In this document: positions 26,314 to 35,545 of the stretch, piece by piece
Position numbering within the stretch: position 1 is the stretch's first letter
Layout of the letters: every line of letters begins with the position of its first letter
DNA from: Elusimicrobia bacterium RIFOXYA2_FULL_47_53
GTDB lineage: Bacteria > Elusimicrobiota > Endomicrobiia > Endomicrobiales > XYA2-FULL-47-53
Direction of reading: 5' to 3'
Assembly (NCBI GenBank): GCA_001800315.1
Contig: MGVE01000020.1
Coordinates: 216,604 to 280,603 of the forward strand
DNA length: 64,000 nt
Position numbers and translations under genes: made by a program
Notes under the pieces: generated by a model
The model's database searches: none
Told to the model about the DNA's origin: nothing
The model's input: the letters and a program-made list of their open reading frames with translations, nothing else

Positions 26314-29300
26314 TTATCTGATGACGGCAAACCTGATAATTTTTTTAGCGCTTTGTCCGGCAATATTTATAAAGTAGACTCCGCTCGCGGCCGTATTGCC
26401 CGAATCATTTTTTCCGTCCCAGTAGGCCCTTCCGTCAGCCGTCCCGTAATCCAGCCTTTTGACAAGCTCTCCCGCCAGATTATAAATGCTTATCTCAGCG
26501 GTATCCGTAAGATTCTCAATGGTCAGCCTGCCCAAAGACGGAGTGAAGGGAACCGGGTAGGCGAAAACTTTGCTTAAATCGCTCGCCGGCGCCATTTGAA
26601 CTATGGCGAATTTTGAAAGATGCCGAATGATTCCCGTGATTTGCCTTATTTCCTTATTTAAGGTTGACGGAATAACCCGCCATCTCAAAGTTTCGTTGTC
26701 GTAATACGCTATGACGAGCTTGTTTTCGTCAAGTCCCGAGATGTCGGCTTCGCGATAGGAAAGGGTAATGGATATTTCTTTGCCGGGCTGCAAATTTTTG
26801 TTGTTTGTAATCTCAATCCCCACGCCGCTTAGTTTAATTGTCTCTCTGCTGGAGGGCGGCACCTGCGCTTCGGAAAGCGTAACGGCGACATCTTCGCCGA
26901 ATGTTCCGGCGGGTAGGGTAAGCGTCAGCTCGCCGTAGCTTGATTGAAGCTTCAGTACCGTTTCGCGATCGCGCAAAACATCGGCAGTTATCGTCGTGGC
27001 GGCCGCGGTTGAGGTGGCTGTGGTTGTATTGTCCTGCGCCGGTTCATCCACGAAGCCCGCGGCAGCGCCCGTATCCGGTTTGTAGTTATACGCTTCCATC
27101 TCCCAGAGCGAGTATCCCCAGACAGTGCCCCGTTTGATGCCCGTCATGCGCGCGTATCTTGCCGCGGCCTCCGGAAAATTTATGTCCTCAACTCCGCCCG
27201 CGCTTGCCGTGCTCTGAAAGACAGAACTCCAGTTCGCGTTATCGGTGGACAATTCCAGTTTAAATTCAGAAGCGTACGCGGCTTCCCATCTTAACACAAA
27301 TTCGCTTATTTTTGTCTCCGCGCCAAGGTCAATTTTCAGCCATTCATTATCGGTGGTCGCGGAAGACCAGCGCGTTGAAGGTTTGCCGTCAAAGGCTTTT
27401 AAGGCTTCCAGTCCGGCCGCCTCGGTGGAAGCCGACGCGGTTTTTCCGAAAGCGAGGTTTGAAACCGGTAATATTTCTTTAAGTGTGTATCCGGCGCCGG
27501 GGCCGGTAAGGCAGTCAAGCCTTAAAAATCTCGCGAAAGCCGCGGCCTGGCAAACTACGGCGTACTGGCCTCCCGTCGCGGAGGCCGTTGAATAAATCTC
27601 CGACCAGTTTGCGCCGTCGGAAGAGGCGCTGATTTTGAACGATGAGGCGTAATCCGCTCCCCAGTTAAAAGCTATCTTGCTCAGCAGAGTCTCCTGCCCG
27701 TAGTCAACGGAAACCCATTGCGTCCCTCCTGCCGAGGAAGACCAGGCGGTTGCCGTGTCCCCGTCAAAAGCCTTTTCGGGGGAGGAATCGGCGTTTAAGA
27801 AAGAAGAGGCGTCACAGCCGTTATCGCCGAAAATTCTGACGCCCCAGAGCGAATAGCCCCGCGAGGGAACGGATTTTTCAGTGCAGTAAACCCGCGCGTA
27901 TCTCGCGTTTATTTTTGGCGAGAAAGAGTGAAGGGCCGCTCCCGCGGTTCCGGTAGTCACGGAAACCGCGTCAACCCAGTTCGCGTTGTCGGAGGAATAC
28001 TGGAATTTGTAGGATTTCGCGCAGGCGGAGCTCCAGTAAAGCTCGGCTGAGGAAACGGCGTAAAGGCGTCCCAAGTCAACGCTTATCCATTGAGGCGAAG
28101 CGGATAAATCTGATTCCCAGGCAGTCATAAGGTCGTCGTCAAAAGCGTTGGCGGCCGCGCTGGAGCCGTAGACGCTGGAAGCCGCGCAGGTTTTGCCCTG
28201 CGCCAGGTTCTCGGCGGGAGGCGCAGAGTATCCGGTCATGCCGATGCGGTATAGCGCGGCCTTCACATACTCGCTGTTCATGGCATGCTGCCAGACAAAC
28301 CCCGTGCGGTAATTCTCCAGGGCCATCACTATGGGCCCGTAATCAAAACCGGCGTTGCCCGACGAGAGGTAATACGGCGCGTTGGGGGTTGAGCCGATGT
28401 TGTAGGTCTGGCAGAAGCCGTACCTGTCGGACCAGGCGGAGCCCGGATTTTCCGGGAAGCCGTTTTTATAGAACCTGAAATACATGTGTTTCATCGCGTT
28501 TAACACTTCCGTCGGCGCGAAGGGCATGGAGGCGGCAACCGCGAAAGGGTTAATATCTCCGTTATTGTGTTCAGCGGAATAGTCGTCACTGCGTGTGGCC
28601 GCCGTCATTCCCCAGGAGTCGTAGTCGTAGGTGTTGTATTCTCCCGGGTCGGCGGTCCAGAGATCAATACAGTCCTGCCTGTTGGTGAGCGTCGCGTCCC
28701 GCGCGTACTGGAAATCGTTTCTGCCGAGCGGGGTCCTGGTGTTTCTTCCGTCAAAGAAAAGGTTGAACCACTGGTAGTAATAAAGAGGGTGATGCAGGTT
28801 GGTTGAGGCGTTTTTAAAGCCCTCTATCATTGTATTGTTGCGCAAAGAGGCGCGGGGCGCGCCGGCTCCAACAAGGAAGGCTATCATCTGCTCGGAATAC
28901 TCGGGGTAAGTGAAATCGCCGAATTTGTTCCAGTCCAGAGCTTCAAATATCTGGCGGGACAGGAGGTCAATTTCCGTTCCCTTGAAATATTCCTGGGCGA
29001 ATACCATTCCCATCATCAGGTTGCCGTTGTCAAAAACAGAACGGATAGGATCCTGCGCGGGAATAGGGTTTTGGGGGTTTAACCGTTCAACATAATGCCA
29101 GTAGGTTTCATGCGGATCGCTGTACGGGGAATCGCCTTTTTTCATAATCTGAACCGCTTCAAGTATGGCTTTTACGCGGTTGTACGCCTCGTCGTAAGTC
29201 ATCCAGCCCCGCGAAACGCCGACGCAGTAAACAATTATCTGGAAACCAAGTCCGGAGATGTTGGCATCGGTCATAAAGGCTCCGTCGTTGTAGGGCCCCC

Positions 29301-29997
29301 ACGCGGAAGCCAGGTAATGCGGCGCCTCAACATTCTCGTAGAACCACTGAAATGCTTTGTACTCCACCATGTTGATAAAGGCCTCGTCCGTCATGCCGAC
29401 ATCGCCTATTGCGTAATCAACCTTTTGTATTTCAATGCCGCTTACACACGGGAAATCCACTCCGCCCGGGTATGAGGAAGTAAAGCGTATCCGCAGGGTA
29501 CCCTCGTTTACCGTGATGTTGCTTATGGTTCTGTCAACCGCTATGTCTTTTCCGCCCGCCTCTGCGAAAATATCAAAATCGCTGAGCGCCCAGGTGCCGC
29601 TGCTTGTTCCCACATCCTGCAGGTACACCCTGAATTTTCTCTGCCCGGAGGCGGTCCAGTAGGTTTCGGCAAACTTGAAGGTTATGTTGTAAACGCCGAC
29701 AGGAAGGTCAAACTTGTATTCAATCTCTCCCCAGCGGTTGGACCGGTAAAGTTCATCGTCCTCCGTGCCCGCTATCGCTCCGGCGACCGAGGCGGAGCTT
29801 CCCGCCGAGGAATAGCCCTGAACCGTTGAGGCGGAATACGCCTCGTCGGCTCCGAAAACATTGCTGAGAGAATCGGTGAACTCTCCTCCGCCGCAGTTAA
29901 CGCGCCTGGCGCTTCCAGCGGCATAAGGTAAAGCCCGGGCCTCGCCCGCGAGAGCAAATAGACTTAATAAAATAAAACCGAAATTTCTTACGCTCAT
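26314..29997 (-). CDS. Secreted GH144-like glucanase with malectin, discoidin and FlgD-like modules
   Basis: A 1227-residue exported protein with a Sec signal (FGFILLSLFALAGEARA). A malectin-like sugar-binding domain occupies about 30-190 (RRVNCGG, VYNITFKFAETYW). The catalytic part at about 205-640 is the glycoamylase-like fold (PF10091), with FQWFYENVEAPHYLASAWGP, SWGMTAATRSDDY and GFDYGPIVMALENYRTG. Characterised members of GH144 are endo-beta-1,2-glucanases. Three F5/8-type discoidin domains lie at about 645-960, each with AFDG/AFDD and SVDLG- or KIDLG-type motifs. A linker, a ZU5-like region and a FlgD-like end (VKRLDYGTADGRAYWDG) finish the protein. Confidence 0.8.
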   Translation of the reverse strand: MSVRNFGFILLSLFALAGEARALPYAAGSARRVNCGGGEFTDSLSNVFGADEAYSASTVQGYSSAGSSASVAGAIAGTEDDELYRSNRWGEIEYKFDLPVGVYNITFKFAETYWTASGQRKFRVYLQDVGTSSGTWALSDFDIFAEAGGKDIAVDRTISNITVNEGTLRIRFTSSYPGGVDFPCVSGIEIQKVDYAIGDVGMTDEAFINMVEYKAFQWFYENVEAPHYLASAWGPYNDGAFMTDANISGLGFQIIVYCVGVSRGWMTYDEAYNRVKAILEAVQIMKKGDSPYSDPHETYWHYVERLNPQNPIPAQDPIRSVFDNGNLMMGMVFAQEYFKGTEIDLLSRQIFEALDWNKFGDFTYPEYSEQMIAFLVGAGAPRASLRNNTMIEGFKNASTNLHHPLYYYQWFNLFFDGRNTRTPLGRNDFQYARDATLTNRQDCIDLWTADPGEYNTYDYDSWGMTAATRSDDYSAEHNNGDINPFAVAASMPFAPTEVLNAMKHMYFRFYKNGFPENPGSAWSDRYGFCQTYNIGSTPNAPYYLSSGNAGFDYGPIVMALENYRTGFVWQHAMNSEYVKAALYRIGMTGYSAPPAENLAQGKTCAASSVYGSSAAANAFDDDLMTAWESDLSASPQWISVDLGRLYAVSSAELYWSSACAKSYKFQYSSDNANWVDAVSVTTGTAGAALHSFSPKINARYARVYCTEKSVPSRGYSLWGVRIFGDNGCDASSFLNADSSPEKAFDGDTATAWSSSAGGTQWVSVDYGQETLLSKIAFNWGADYASSFKISASSDGANWSEIYSTASATGGQYAVVCQAAAFARFLRLDCLTGPGAGYTLKEILPVSNLAFGKTASASTEAAGLEALKAFDGKPSTRWSSATTDNEWLKIDLGAETKISEFVLRWEAAYASEFKLELSTDNANWSSVFQSTASAGGVEDINFPEAAARYARMTGIKRGTVWGYSLWEMEAYNYKPDTGAAAGFVDEPAQDNTTTATSTAAATTITADVLRDRETVLKLQSSYGELTLTLPAGTFGEDVAVTLSEAQVPPSSRETIKLSGVGIEITNNKNLQPGKEISITLSYREADISGLDENKLVIAYYDNETLRWRVIPSTLNKEIRQITGIIRHLSKFAIVQMAPASDLSKVFAYPVPFTPSLGRLTIENLTDTAEISIYNLAGELVKRLDYGTADGRAYWDGKNDSGNTAASGVYFINIAGQSAKKIIRFAVIR

Positions 29998-30002
29998 ATA
30001 GT

Positions 30003-30050
30003 TGGAGCCGGTTGAAAACTGTTCTTCAATCGGCTCGCATTAGGATTATA
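30003..30050 (-). promoter_or_regulatory. -10 element and 5' hairpin of the glucanase gene
   Basis: On the minus strand TATAAT (30045-30050) is followed about two bases after the expected start by a hairpin, GAGCCG (30031-30036) with CGGCTC (30005-30010), extended by TTGAA/TTCAA. The -35 region is poor. The hairpin would form the very 5' end of the mRNA. Confidence 0.45.
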
Positions 30051-30104
30051 TCAAAAAATTTTGAATATGCCTGCAGGAAGCCGGCAGTAATGGCTCCTCC
30101 GCAC

Positions 30105-30134
30105 TTGATTTTTATACGGCTTTACTGGTACAAT
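30105..30134 (+). promoter_or_regulatory. Promoter of UbiA-family gene
   Basis: TTGATT (30105-30110), an 18-bp spacer and TACAAT (30129-30134), about 32 nt upstream of the GTG start. Confidence 0.5.
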
Positions 30135-30172
30135 TCCCGTGGCAGTACAAAATATTAAAATCGGGAGTTCAT

Positions 30173-31066
30173 GTGACTACATTCAAAGCAATGCTTGGCA
30201 CGATGAGGGTTCCATTCTTAATTCTGGCGCCGGTTTGCGTGTTTGTCGGCGTGGGAACTGCCTACTGGCAGACTAATGATATAAGCCTTGCTCAGGTAAT
30301 TCTGGTTCTGATCGGAGCGCTTTCGGCCCATATTTGCGTTAATGTGTTTAACGAGTATTTTGATTTCAAAAGCGGGCTTGATAATATTACCCGCCGCACT
30401 CCGTTTAGCGGCGGAAGCGGCACACTGCCCTCACAGCCGGGCATGGAGAAAAAAATCCTTGCGCTTGCCGTGGCGAGTTTAACGGTTACCGCCGCTGTCG
30501 GAATATATTTTGTGTGGCTGCGCGGCTGGCAGCTCCTGCCCCTCGGGGCCTTCGGCCTTCTATTGCTGGTAACCTATACGATCTGGTGGGTATATAATCC
30601 CATAACATGCCTGATAGCTCCGGGCCTGGGCTTTGGCGTTTTGATGGTCATGGGGACTCATTTTTCGTTAACGGGTTCCTACAGCTGGACGGCGTTTACG
30701 GCCTCGCTGGTCCCAACTTTTCTGGTCAGCAATTTATTGCTGTTAAACCAATTTCCCGACGCTGAAGCCGATAAAAGTATCGGGCGCAGGCATTACCCGA
30801 TTACCATCGGCAGGAAAAACAGCAGCAGGCTATACGGAATCCTGCTGCTGCTTACCTATATATCCGTCCTCGCGGGAGTGTTTTCAGGCCTGTTGCCGCG
30901 CTTTGGCCTGCTCGCGCTTTTGTCGGCGGTGCTGGCGTGGAAAGCTTACAGGGGCGCCCGAGAAAATTCCGAAAATATCCCCGCTCTGACGCCCTCAATG
31001 GGAATGAATGTGGTTATCAATCTGGTGACGCCGGTTTTACTCGGCATAGGACTCTTTATAGGATAG
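30173..31066 (+). CDS. UbiA-family prenyltransferase
   Basis: A 297-residue protein with eight or nine membrane helices. The first Asp-rich motif is NVFNEYFDFKSGLD, and the second is NQFPDAEADKSIGRRHYP. Members attach prenyl chains to aromatic acceptors. The motif spacing resembles MenA-type dihydroxynaphthoate prenyltransferases, but no quinone genes are adjacent. The start is GTG at 30173, since the overlapping ATG at 30171 reads straight into TGA; GGGAG lies six bases upstream. Confidence 0.8.
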   Translation: MTTFKAMLGTMRVPFLILAPVCVFVGVGTAYWQTNDISLAQVILVLIGALSAHICVNVFNEYFDFKSGLDNITRRTPFSGGSGTLPSQPGMEKKILALAVASLTVTAAVGIYFVWLRGWQLLPLGAFGLLLLVTYTIWWVYNPITCLIAPGLGFGVLMVMGTHFSLTGSYSWTAFTASLVPTFLVSNLLLLNQFPDAEADKSIGRRHYPITIGRKNSSRLYGILLLLTYISVLAGVFSGLLPRFGLLALLSAVLAWKAYRGARENSENIPALTPSMGMNVVINLVTPVLLGIGLFIG

Positions 31067-31067
31067 G

Positions 31068-31096
31068 TTGACAAAAACGCGGTTTCCTGATATAAT
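31068..31096 (+). promoter_or_regulatory. Consensus promoter of the methyltransferase leader
   Basis: TTGACA (31068-31073), exactly 17 bp, TATAAT (31091-31096): a perfect sigma-70 consensus, the strongest promoter in the window. It begins two bases after the UbiA stop. Confidence 0.85.
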
Positions 31097-31099
31097 TAT

Positions 31100-31270
31100 C
31101 CCGTCATGAATAGAAGACCGATAAACATAAACGCAAAACATCACATGTCCATCCGCCTCGCAGTATGGTGCGCGGTACATGGGAGGGGTGCGTTTTAATT
31201 TATTGAGTCTTTAGAGTAATAATCAAAATTAGAACCACCACCCAAAAGGGCAGGTGGTTTTTTTATTTTT
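31100..31270 (+). ncRNA. Structured leader or small RNA ending in a terminator
   Basis: About 165 nt separate the consensus promoter from a strong intrinsic terminator (AACCACC 31233-31239 with GGTGGTT 31253-31259, then seven T). In between, AAACGCA (near 31130) can pair with TGCGTTT (31188-31195), enclosing CATGT/ACATG and CCGC/GCGG. A 30-codon frame (31106-31198) starting about +4 contains His-His and a later His, but has no ribosome site. This could be an independent small RNA or an attenuator for the 58-aa ORF and methyltransferase. I do not recognise a known riboswitch class. Confidence 0.5.
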
Positions 31271-31285
31271 TCAAAAGGAGGATTT

Positions 31286-31462
31286 ATGTTATTAGAATTT
31301 AACCCGGCAGTATATGTGAATGTAGAGGCGGAAAAACGAATGCTGTGGGAAGTCGTAAAAAGAATGGAAGAGATTGATTCGCGGGCAGGAAAAACGCTCA
31401 GGGAAGCGGAACCTGCGGAAGGCATAACAGGGCCCATAAGGCCAAAAGGAGGAATAACATGA
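31286..31462 (+). CDS. 58-residue protein of unknown function
   Basis: A small ORF starting at an ATG with an excellent ribosome site (AAAAGGAGG, seven bases upstream). It begins MLLEFNPAVYVNVEAEKR, is helical and charged in the middle (WEVVKRMEEIDSRAGK), and ends GPIRPKGGIT. Its stop overlaps the methyltransferase start as ATGA, so the two are very likely translated together. I recognise no family. It has no cysteine, membrane helix or signal peptide. Confidence 0.6.
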   Translation: MLLEFNPAVYVNVEAEKRMLWEVVKRMEEIDSRAGKTLREAEPAEGITGPIRPKGGIT

Positions 31463-32253
31463 GATACACATTCGGAACAAACGATATAGCGGCGCAAAGG
31501 CTGGAAAAGATAGGAGAGATATTCAATCCGCACTCTTCGCGCTTTATAAGGAAGTACGCCTCAAAACCCGTTGTCTCGGCGCTGGACCTGGGCTGCGGGC
31601 CGGGTTTCACGACGCATATGTTGTTTATGACGCTTAATTCCAGGGAAGTCTACGGCTTAGACCGGTCTGAGGAGTTTCTTGAGCGCGCCGCGGAGCGGTT
31701 TGGCCACAGTGTCTTCATTAAGCACGACCTGGCGGGAACTTCTCTGCCGCTGAAAGCCGAGGTTATGTACTCGCGCTTTATTCTCGCGCACTTAAGCGAC
31801 CCGGTCGCGACGGTTAACAGGTGGTCGGAGGATCTTTGCGAGAACGGGCTTCTGTTCCTTGAAGAGGTTGAGGATATTAAGACCGACAACGCGGTCTTTA
31901 AAAGGTATCTTGAAATAAACAGGGGTCTTGTCGCCTCGCAGGGGGCGAACCTCTACGCCGGCGAACTGCTCTCAAAGGGGAAATACTCCCGCGAGACGGT
32001 TGCCAACGAGAGTTTTGAGCTCCCGATAACCAACTCGCAGGCCGCGGCGCTGTTCTATCCTAACGCCGTTAATGTCTGGGAAAAAGAGAACTATGTTTTA
32101 AACACAGTCTCCCCGGAGGAAAGAAGGGCGATAGCCGGCGCGCTTTCAAAAATACTAAGCGCGCGCGACAATAATTCGGGTATTTCCTGGAAACTGCGCA
32201 GGATAGTGCTTAAAAACAGCAAAGAAGACCCGTACTTCGGGATGTTTATATGA
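31459..32253 (+). CDS. Class I SAM-dependent methyltransferase
   Basis: A 264-residue methyltransferase. Motif I is ALDLGCGPGFTTHM, then the acidic loop YGLDRSEEFL and a motif IV-like MYSRFILAHLSDP. The pattern is that of UbiE/BioC/trans-aconitate-type small-molecule methyltransferases. The substrate is unknown. It is coupled to the 58-residue ORF and followed by a strong hairpin. Confidence 0.8.
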   Translation: MRYTFGTNDIAAQRLEKIGEIFNPHSSRFIRKYASKPVVSALDLGCGPGFTTHMLFMTLNSREVYGLDRSEEFLERAAERFGHSVFIKHDLAGTSLPLKAEVMYSRFILAHLSDPVATVNRWSEDLCENGLLFLEEVEDIKTDNAVFKRYLEINRGLVASQGANLYAGELLSKGKYSRETVANESFELPITNSQAAALFYPNAVNVWEKENYVLNTVSPEERRAIAGALSKILSARDNNSGISWKLRRIVLKNSKEDPYFGMFI

Positions 32254-32262
32254 TACGCGGAG

Positions 32263-32297
32263 CCGGAACGGCAAGTTTTTATGAACTGCCGTTCCGG
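32263..32297 (+). terminator. Strong hairpin after methyltransferase gene
   Basis: An 11-bp perfect stem (CCGGAACGGCA 32263-32273 with TGCCGTTCCGG 32287-32297) lies 10 bp after the stop and just before the hisG promoter. It has no U-tract, so it may end transcription with Rho or protect a 3' end. Confidence 0.5.
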
Positions 32298-32304
32298 ACA
32301 AAAA

Positions 32305-32333
32305 TTGATAATATACTGAAAAAATAGTAGAAT
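32305..32333 (+). promoter_or_regulatory. Promoter of hisG
   Basis: TTGATA (32305-32310), a 17-bp spacer and TAGAAT (32328-32333), followed by a 38-nt leader and AAGAGGA before the ATG. Confidence 0.65.
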
Positions 32334-32377
32334 AGGCCTTCCGACAGGCTTACAATATTGAAACAAAAGAGGATAAA

Positions 32378-33253
32378 ATGAAAAAACTAAAACTGGGTTT
32401 TCCCAAGGGAAGCCTTCAGGAATCAACGCTTGAACTGTTTAAGAAAGCCGGTATAAAGATAAACGCCACGAGCCGCTCGTATTTCCCGACTTCGGACGAC
32501 GATGAACTGGAAATAATGATGGTGCGTTCGCAGGAAATGGCGAAGTATGTGGAAGACGGCGTTTTTGACGCCGGCCTGACAGGGTTTGACTGGATCTGCG
32601 AAAGCGGCGCGAAAGTTAAGGAAGTCTGCGAACTGCTTTACGCCAAGTCAGGCTTTCGTCCGGTACGCTGGGTGCTTGCCGTGCCTAACGACTCTAAGGT
32701 GCGCTCCATAAAGGACCTTAAGGGCAAAAGGGTGGCAACCGAACTTATCAACTATGTGAAAAAATATTTCGCACGGAAAAAAGTCAAAGCCGAGATAGAA
32801 TTTTCCTGGGGAGCGACCGAAGCCAAAACACCGGCTCTTGTGGACGCCATAGTGGAGCTTACCGAGACAGGTTCATCGCTTCGCGCGAATAATTTAAGAA
32901 TAGTGGAAGATGTCTTAACTTCAACGACCCGCCTTATAGCCAATTCCAAAGCCTGGAACGACCCCTGGAAAAGAGAGAAAATAGAGAATCTTGCCATACT
33001 TCTTCAGGGAGCGCTTGCCGCCGAGGGCATGGTGGGCCTTAAGATGAATGTGGACCAGAAAAACCTTGAGAAAGTAAAAAAAATTCTGCCCGCGCTCAAA
33101 AAACCCACGCTCTCCCGCCTTGACGGGCTACCCGGCTGGGTGGCTCTTGAAGTTATTATTGAAGAAAAAATAGTCAAAAAAATCCTCCCGGGCCTTAAGC
33201 GCGCCGGCGCCGAGGGCATAATAGAATACCCGCTTAATAAAATAATATATTAA
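32378..33253 (+). CDS. hisG: ATP phosphoribosyltransferase, long form
   Basis: A 291-residue long-form HisG, which catalyses the first committed step of histidine synthesis. It begins [20 protein letters not shown], has the PRPP-binding segment [15 protein letters not shown], and carries the C-terminal regulatory ACT-like domain ([18 protein letters not shown] to the end). This long form does not need HisZ and is feedback-inhibited by histidine. No other his gene is in the window. Confidence 0.93.
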   Translation: MKKLKLGFPKGSLQESTLELFKKAGIKINATSRSYFPTSDDDELEIMMVRSQEMAKYVEDGVFDAGLTGFDWICESGAKVKEVCELLYAKSGFRPVRWVLAVPNDSKVRSIKDLKGKRVATELINYVKKYFARKKVKAEIEFSWGATEAKTPALVDAIVELTETGSSLRANNLRIVEDVLTSTTRLIANSKAWNDPWKREKIENLAILLQGALAAEGMVGLKMNVDQKNLEKVKKILPALKKPTLSRLDGLPGWVALEVIIEEKIVKKILPGLKRAGAEGIIEYPLNKIIY

Positions 33254-33265
33254 TACCAAAAGTTG

Positions 33266-33735
33266 TTCATTGGCTCATTAGTTCAATAGTTCATTCGTTG
33301 GGGGCGGATGTGGTAAAAATAAACCGTTTTGAGGATTTAGTAGCTTGGCAGGAAGCGAGAAAATTGACGAACATGGTATACTGGTCTTGTTCAGGGAAAG
33401 ACCTGTCGCTTGAGAATCAAATAAAGCGGTCGGCGGTCTCTGTTATGGCCAATATTGCCGAAGGTTTTGGAAGGTTCGGCCTTAGGGATTCAAGGCAGTT
33501 CTATGTGACAGCGCGCGGTTCGGTCGCTGAAACGCAAAGTCATTTATATGTAATGCTTGATTCAAAATATATTGATGAGATCAAGTTTACAAGGTTGTAC
33601 GAGCAATCAAGGTCAGTGTATAAGATTCTTAACGGCCTGATATCGCAAACAGTAAAATTAATCAATAGAAATTCAAATAACTAATGAACTATGGAACAAA
33701 TAAACGCGAAAGGTTATAATGAACAAATGAACAAT
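33266..33735. repeat. Inverted AT-rich repeats around the four-helix-bundle gene
   Basis: Upstream (33266-33298) the sequence iterates TTCATTGG, CTCATTAG, TTCAATAG, TTCATTCG. Downstream (33680-33735) the complementary phrases CTAATGAAC, TATGGAAC, AATGAAC and AATGAAC appear. The two sides are therefore imperfect inverted repeats built from an eight-base unit. This organisation commonly accompanies inserted S23-family genes. Confidence 0.55.
33310..33684 (+). CDS. Four-helix-bundle protein (23S rRNA IVP/S23 family)
   Basis: A 124-residue protein with family hallmarks FEDLVAWQEARKLTN, LSLENQIKRSAVSVMANIAEG and FGRFG. The fold is a four-helix bundle also seen in the Avd protein of diversity-generating retroelements. 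The function of stand-alone copies is unknown. The GTG at 33310 is chosen, with GGGGCGG just before it; a TTG at 33298 is also in frame. The gene is AT-richer than hisG and gltX and is flanked by inverted TTCATTAG-type repeats, so it looks inserted between them. Confidence 0.75.
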   Translation: MVKINRFEDLVAWQEARKLTNMVYWSCSGKDLSLENQIKRSAVSVMANIAEGFGRFGLRDSRQFYVTARGSVAETQSHLYVMLDSKYIDEIKFTRLYEQSRSVYKILNGLISQTVKLINRNSNN

Positions 33736-35220
33736 TCAACTGATGAACGCCTTTCAGATGTCAGGGTGCGTTTCGCGCCGTCGCCCACGGGTTATCTTCA
33801 TATAGGCGGAGCCAGGACAGCTCTTTATAACTGGCTTTTTGCCAGAAAAATGGGCGGCGTTTTTGTGCTCCGCATTGAAGACACCGACGAGGCCCGCTCC
33901 ACCGATGAATCGGTCGGGGCTATTCTTGAAAGCATGGAATGGCTCGGCCTTGACTGGGACGAAGGCCCCGGGAAGCAAAACCCCGCGGAATATGAGCCGT
34001 ATTTCCAGATGAAAGCAAAAGAGCAGGGTGTTTACGATAAATATTTGCAGAAACTTATTGCTGAAGGAAAGGCGTATAAGTGTTATTGCACTCCAGAAGA
34101 AGTGGAGGAGATGCGCAAAGCGGCGCAGGCTCAGAAAAAGGTTCCTAAATACGACGGCCGCTGCAGGGAACTGACCGAGGAGCAGAGGAAACAGAAAGAG
34201 GCCGAGGGCCGTAAGGCCGTTATAAGGCTGAAACTCCCTCAGGAAGGCAAAACGGTTTTTGACGATATTATAAGGGGCCGGGTTGAGTTTGATAATGCCA
34301 TGCTTGACGATTTTATAATCGCTAAAGCTTCGGGTGTTCCGACATACAATTTCGCCGTTGTTGTTGACGATGTCAGGATGAAAATCTCGCATGTCGTGCG
34401 CGGCGACGACCACCTTTCCAACACGCCCAAACAGATACATATATATAACGCGCTCGGCTGGAAAACGCCCGTCTTCGCCCACATTTCCATGATTCTGGGG
34501 CAGGACGGTTCCAGGCTCTCTAAACGCCACGGGCATACCTCGGTGCTTGAATACAAGAACGACGGCTATCTGCCGGAGGCTATGCTGAATTACCTGGCCC
34601 TGCTCGGCTGGTCAACAGAAGAAAGCCAGCAGCTTTTTGAGTTAAATAACCTCATAGAAAAATTCTCGCTTGAACGCTGTTCCAAAAGCGCCGCGGTTTT
34701 TGATCCGCAGAAGCTCGTCTGGATGAACGGCGAATACATAAGGCAGAAAGGAGCGGGCCTGCCCGCCGTGTTTTTTGAATGGCTTGCTTCAACGGGCCAG
34801 GAAGAAAAAATAAGCGGCTGGGACCGTCAGCTTCTTGAAAAGATTCTGGCGGTGGAGTTTGAAAAGGTGAAACTGCTTAAGGATGTTTTCGGCCTGTTTG
34901 ACTTTTTCTTTACCGATAATGTAGAATATAACCCCGAAGCGGTTTCAAAGGTCCTGAAAGCGGAAACCGCGAAAATGGTTCTTCTGGAATCAGCCGAAAG
35001 ATTAAGAAATTTCAGCGATTTCACCGCTCCCTCGCTTGAAAAGTTCGCCAGGGACCTCGCGGTTGAGAAAAATATCAAGACCGGACAGGTATTTCATCCC
35101 ATCAGGGTCGCTGTTTCAGGCAGAACTACGGGCCCGAGCCTTTTTCACATGATGGAGTTTATGGGCCGGGATAAAGTGTTAGCTCGCGTAAAATCAACGA
35201 TAGAAAAATATCTGAGTTAG
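33691..35220 (+). CDS. gltX: Glutamyl-tRNA synthetase
   Basis: A 509-residue class I synthetase with [17 protein letters not shown] (HIGH equivalent) and GSRLSKRHG (KMSKS equivalent), and the C-terminal helical anticodon-binding domain. The start is uncertain. The ATG at 33691 adds about 22 residues before the conserved [10 protein letters not shown]; a second ATG at 33727 gives the usual short N-terminus. Neither has a clear ribosome site, probably because the S23 insertion disrupted the original upstream region. Whether it is discriminating or also charges tRNA-Gln cannot be told. tRNA-Gln lies 456 bp downstream. Confidence 0.92.
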   Translation: MEQINAKGYNEQMNNSTDERLSDVRVRFAPSPTGYLHIGGARTALYNWLFARKMGGVFVLRIEDTDEARSTDESVGAILESMEWLGLDWDEGPGKQNPAEYEPYFQMKAKEQGVYDKYLQKLIAEGKAYKCYCTPEEVEEMRKAAQAQKKVPKYDGRCRELTEEQRKQKEAEGRKAVIRLKLPQEGKTVFDDIIRGRVEFDNAMLDDFIIAKASGVPTYNFAVVVDDVRMKISHVVRGDDHLSNTPKQIHIYNALGWKTPVFAHISMILGQDGSRLSKRHGHTSVLEYKNDGYLPEAMLNYLALLGWSTEESQQLFELNNLIEKFSLERCSKSAAVFDPQKLVWMNGEYIRQKGAGLPAVFFEWLASTGQEEKISGWDRQLLEKILAVEFEKVKLLKDVFGLFDFFFTDNVEYNPEAVSKVLKAETAKMVLLESAERLRNFSDFTAPSLEKFARDLAVEKNIKTGQVFHPIRVAVSGRTTGPSLFHMMEFMGRDKVLARVKSTIEKYLS

Positions 35221-35240
35221 CATAGCTGTTTAGAGGAATA

Positions 35241-35531
35241 ATGGAAGAAAGTAAAAATATTAATCAGCAGTTCTTAAGCCTTGTTCTTATGCTCGCTTCG
35301 GCGTGCTGGCAGCAGCTTGGCAAAATTCCCAATCCCGCGACCGGCAAATCGGAACTGGCGCTTGACCACGCCAATGTCACTCTTGAAATTCTGCTTATGC
35401 TCAAAGAGAAGACAAAGGCCAATCTGTCCGCTGAGGAAGAAAAACTTTTAAGCAACACTATCGCCGACCTGGAGCTTAATTACGCCGACGAGGTGAATAA
35501 GGTTAAGACCGACAACCAGCCCAAAAATTAG
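35241..35531 (+). CDS. DUF1844 protein
   Basis: A 96-residue protein with the DUF1844 pattern FLSLVLMLASACWQQLGKIP, then HANVTLEILLMLKEKTK. The family is small, helical and of unknown function, found in Planctomycetes, Deltaproteobacteria and candidate phyla. AGAGGAA precedes the ATG, 20 bp after gltX. Confidence 0.75.
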   Translation: MEESKNINQQFLSLVLMLASACWQQLGKIPNPATGKSELALDHANVTLEILLMLKEKTKANLSAEEEKLLSNTIADLELNYADEVNKVKTDNQPKN

Positions 35532-35545
35532 TTTTAAATAAAGAT

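Noticed and set aside
31106-31198. Histidine-operon leader peptide
   Set aside because: Only His-His plus one distant His occur, there is no ribosome site, and hisG has its own promoter 1.2 kb downstream. Kept only as a possibility within the leader.
33310-33684. Diversity-generating retroelement (Avd-like protein)
   Set aside because: No reverse transcriptase, template repeat or variable repeat was found; S23 proteins often stand alone.
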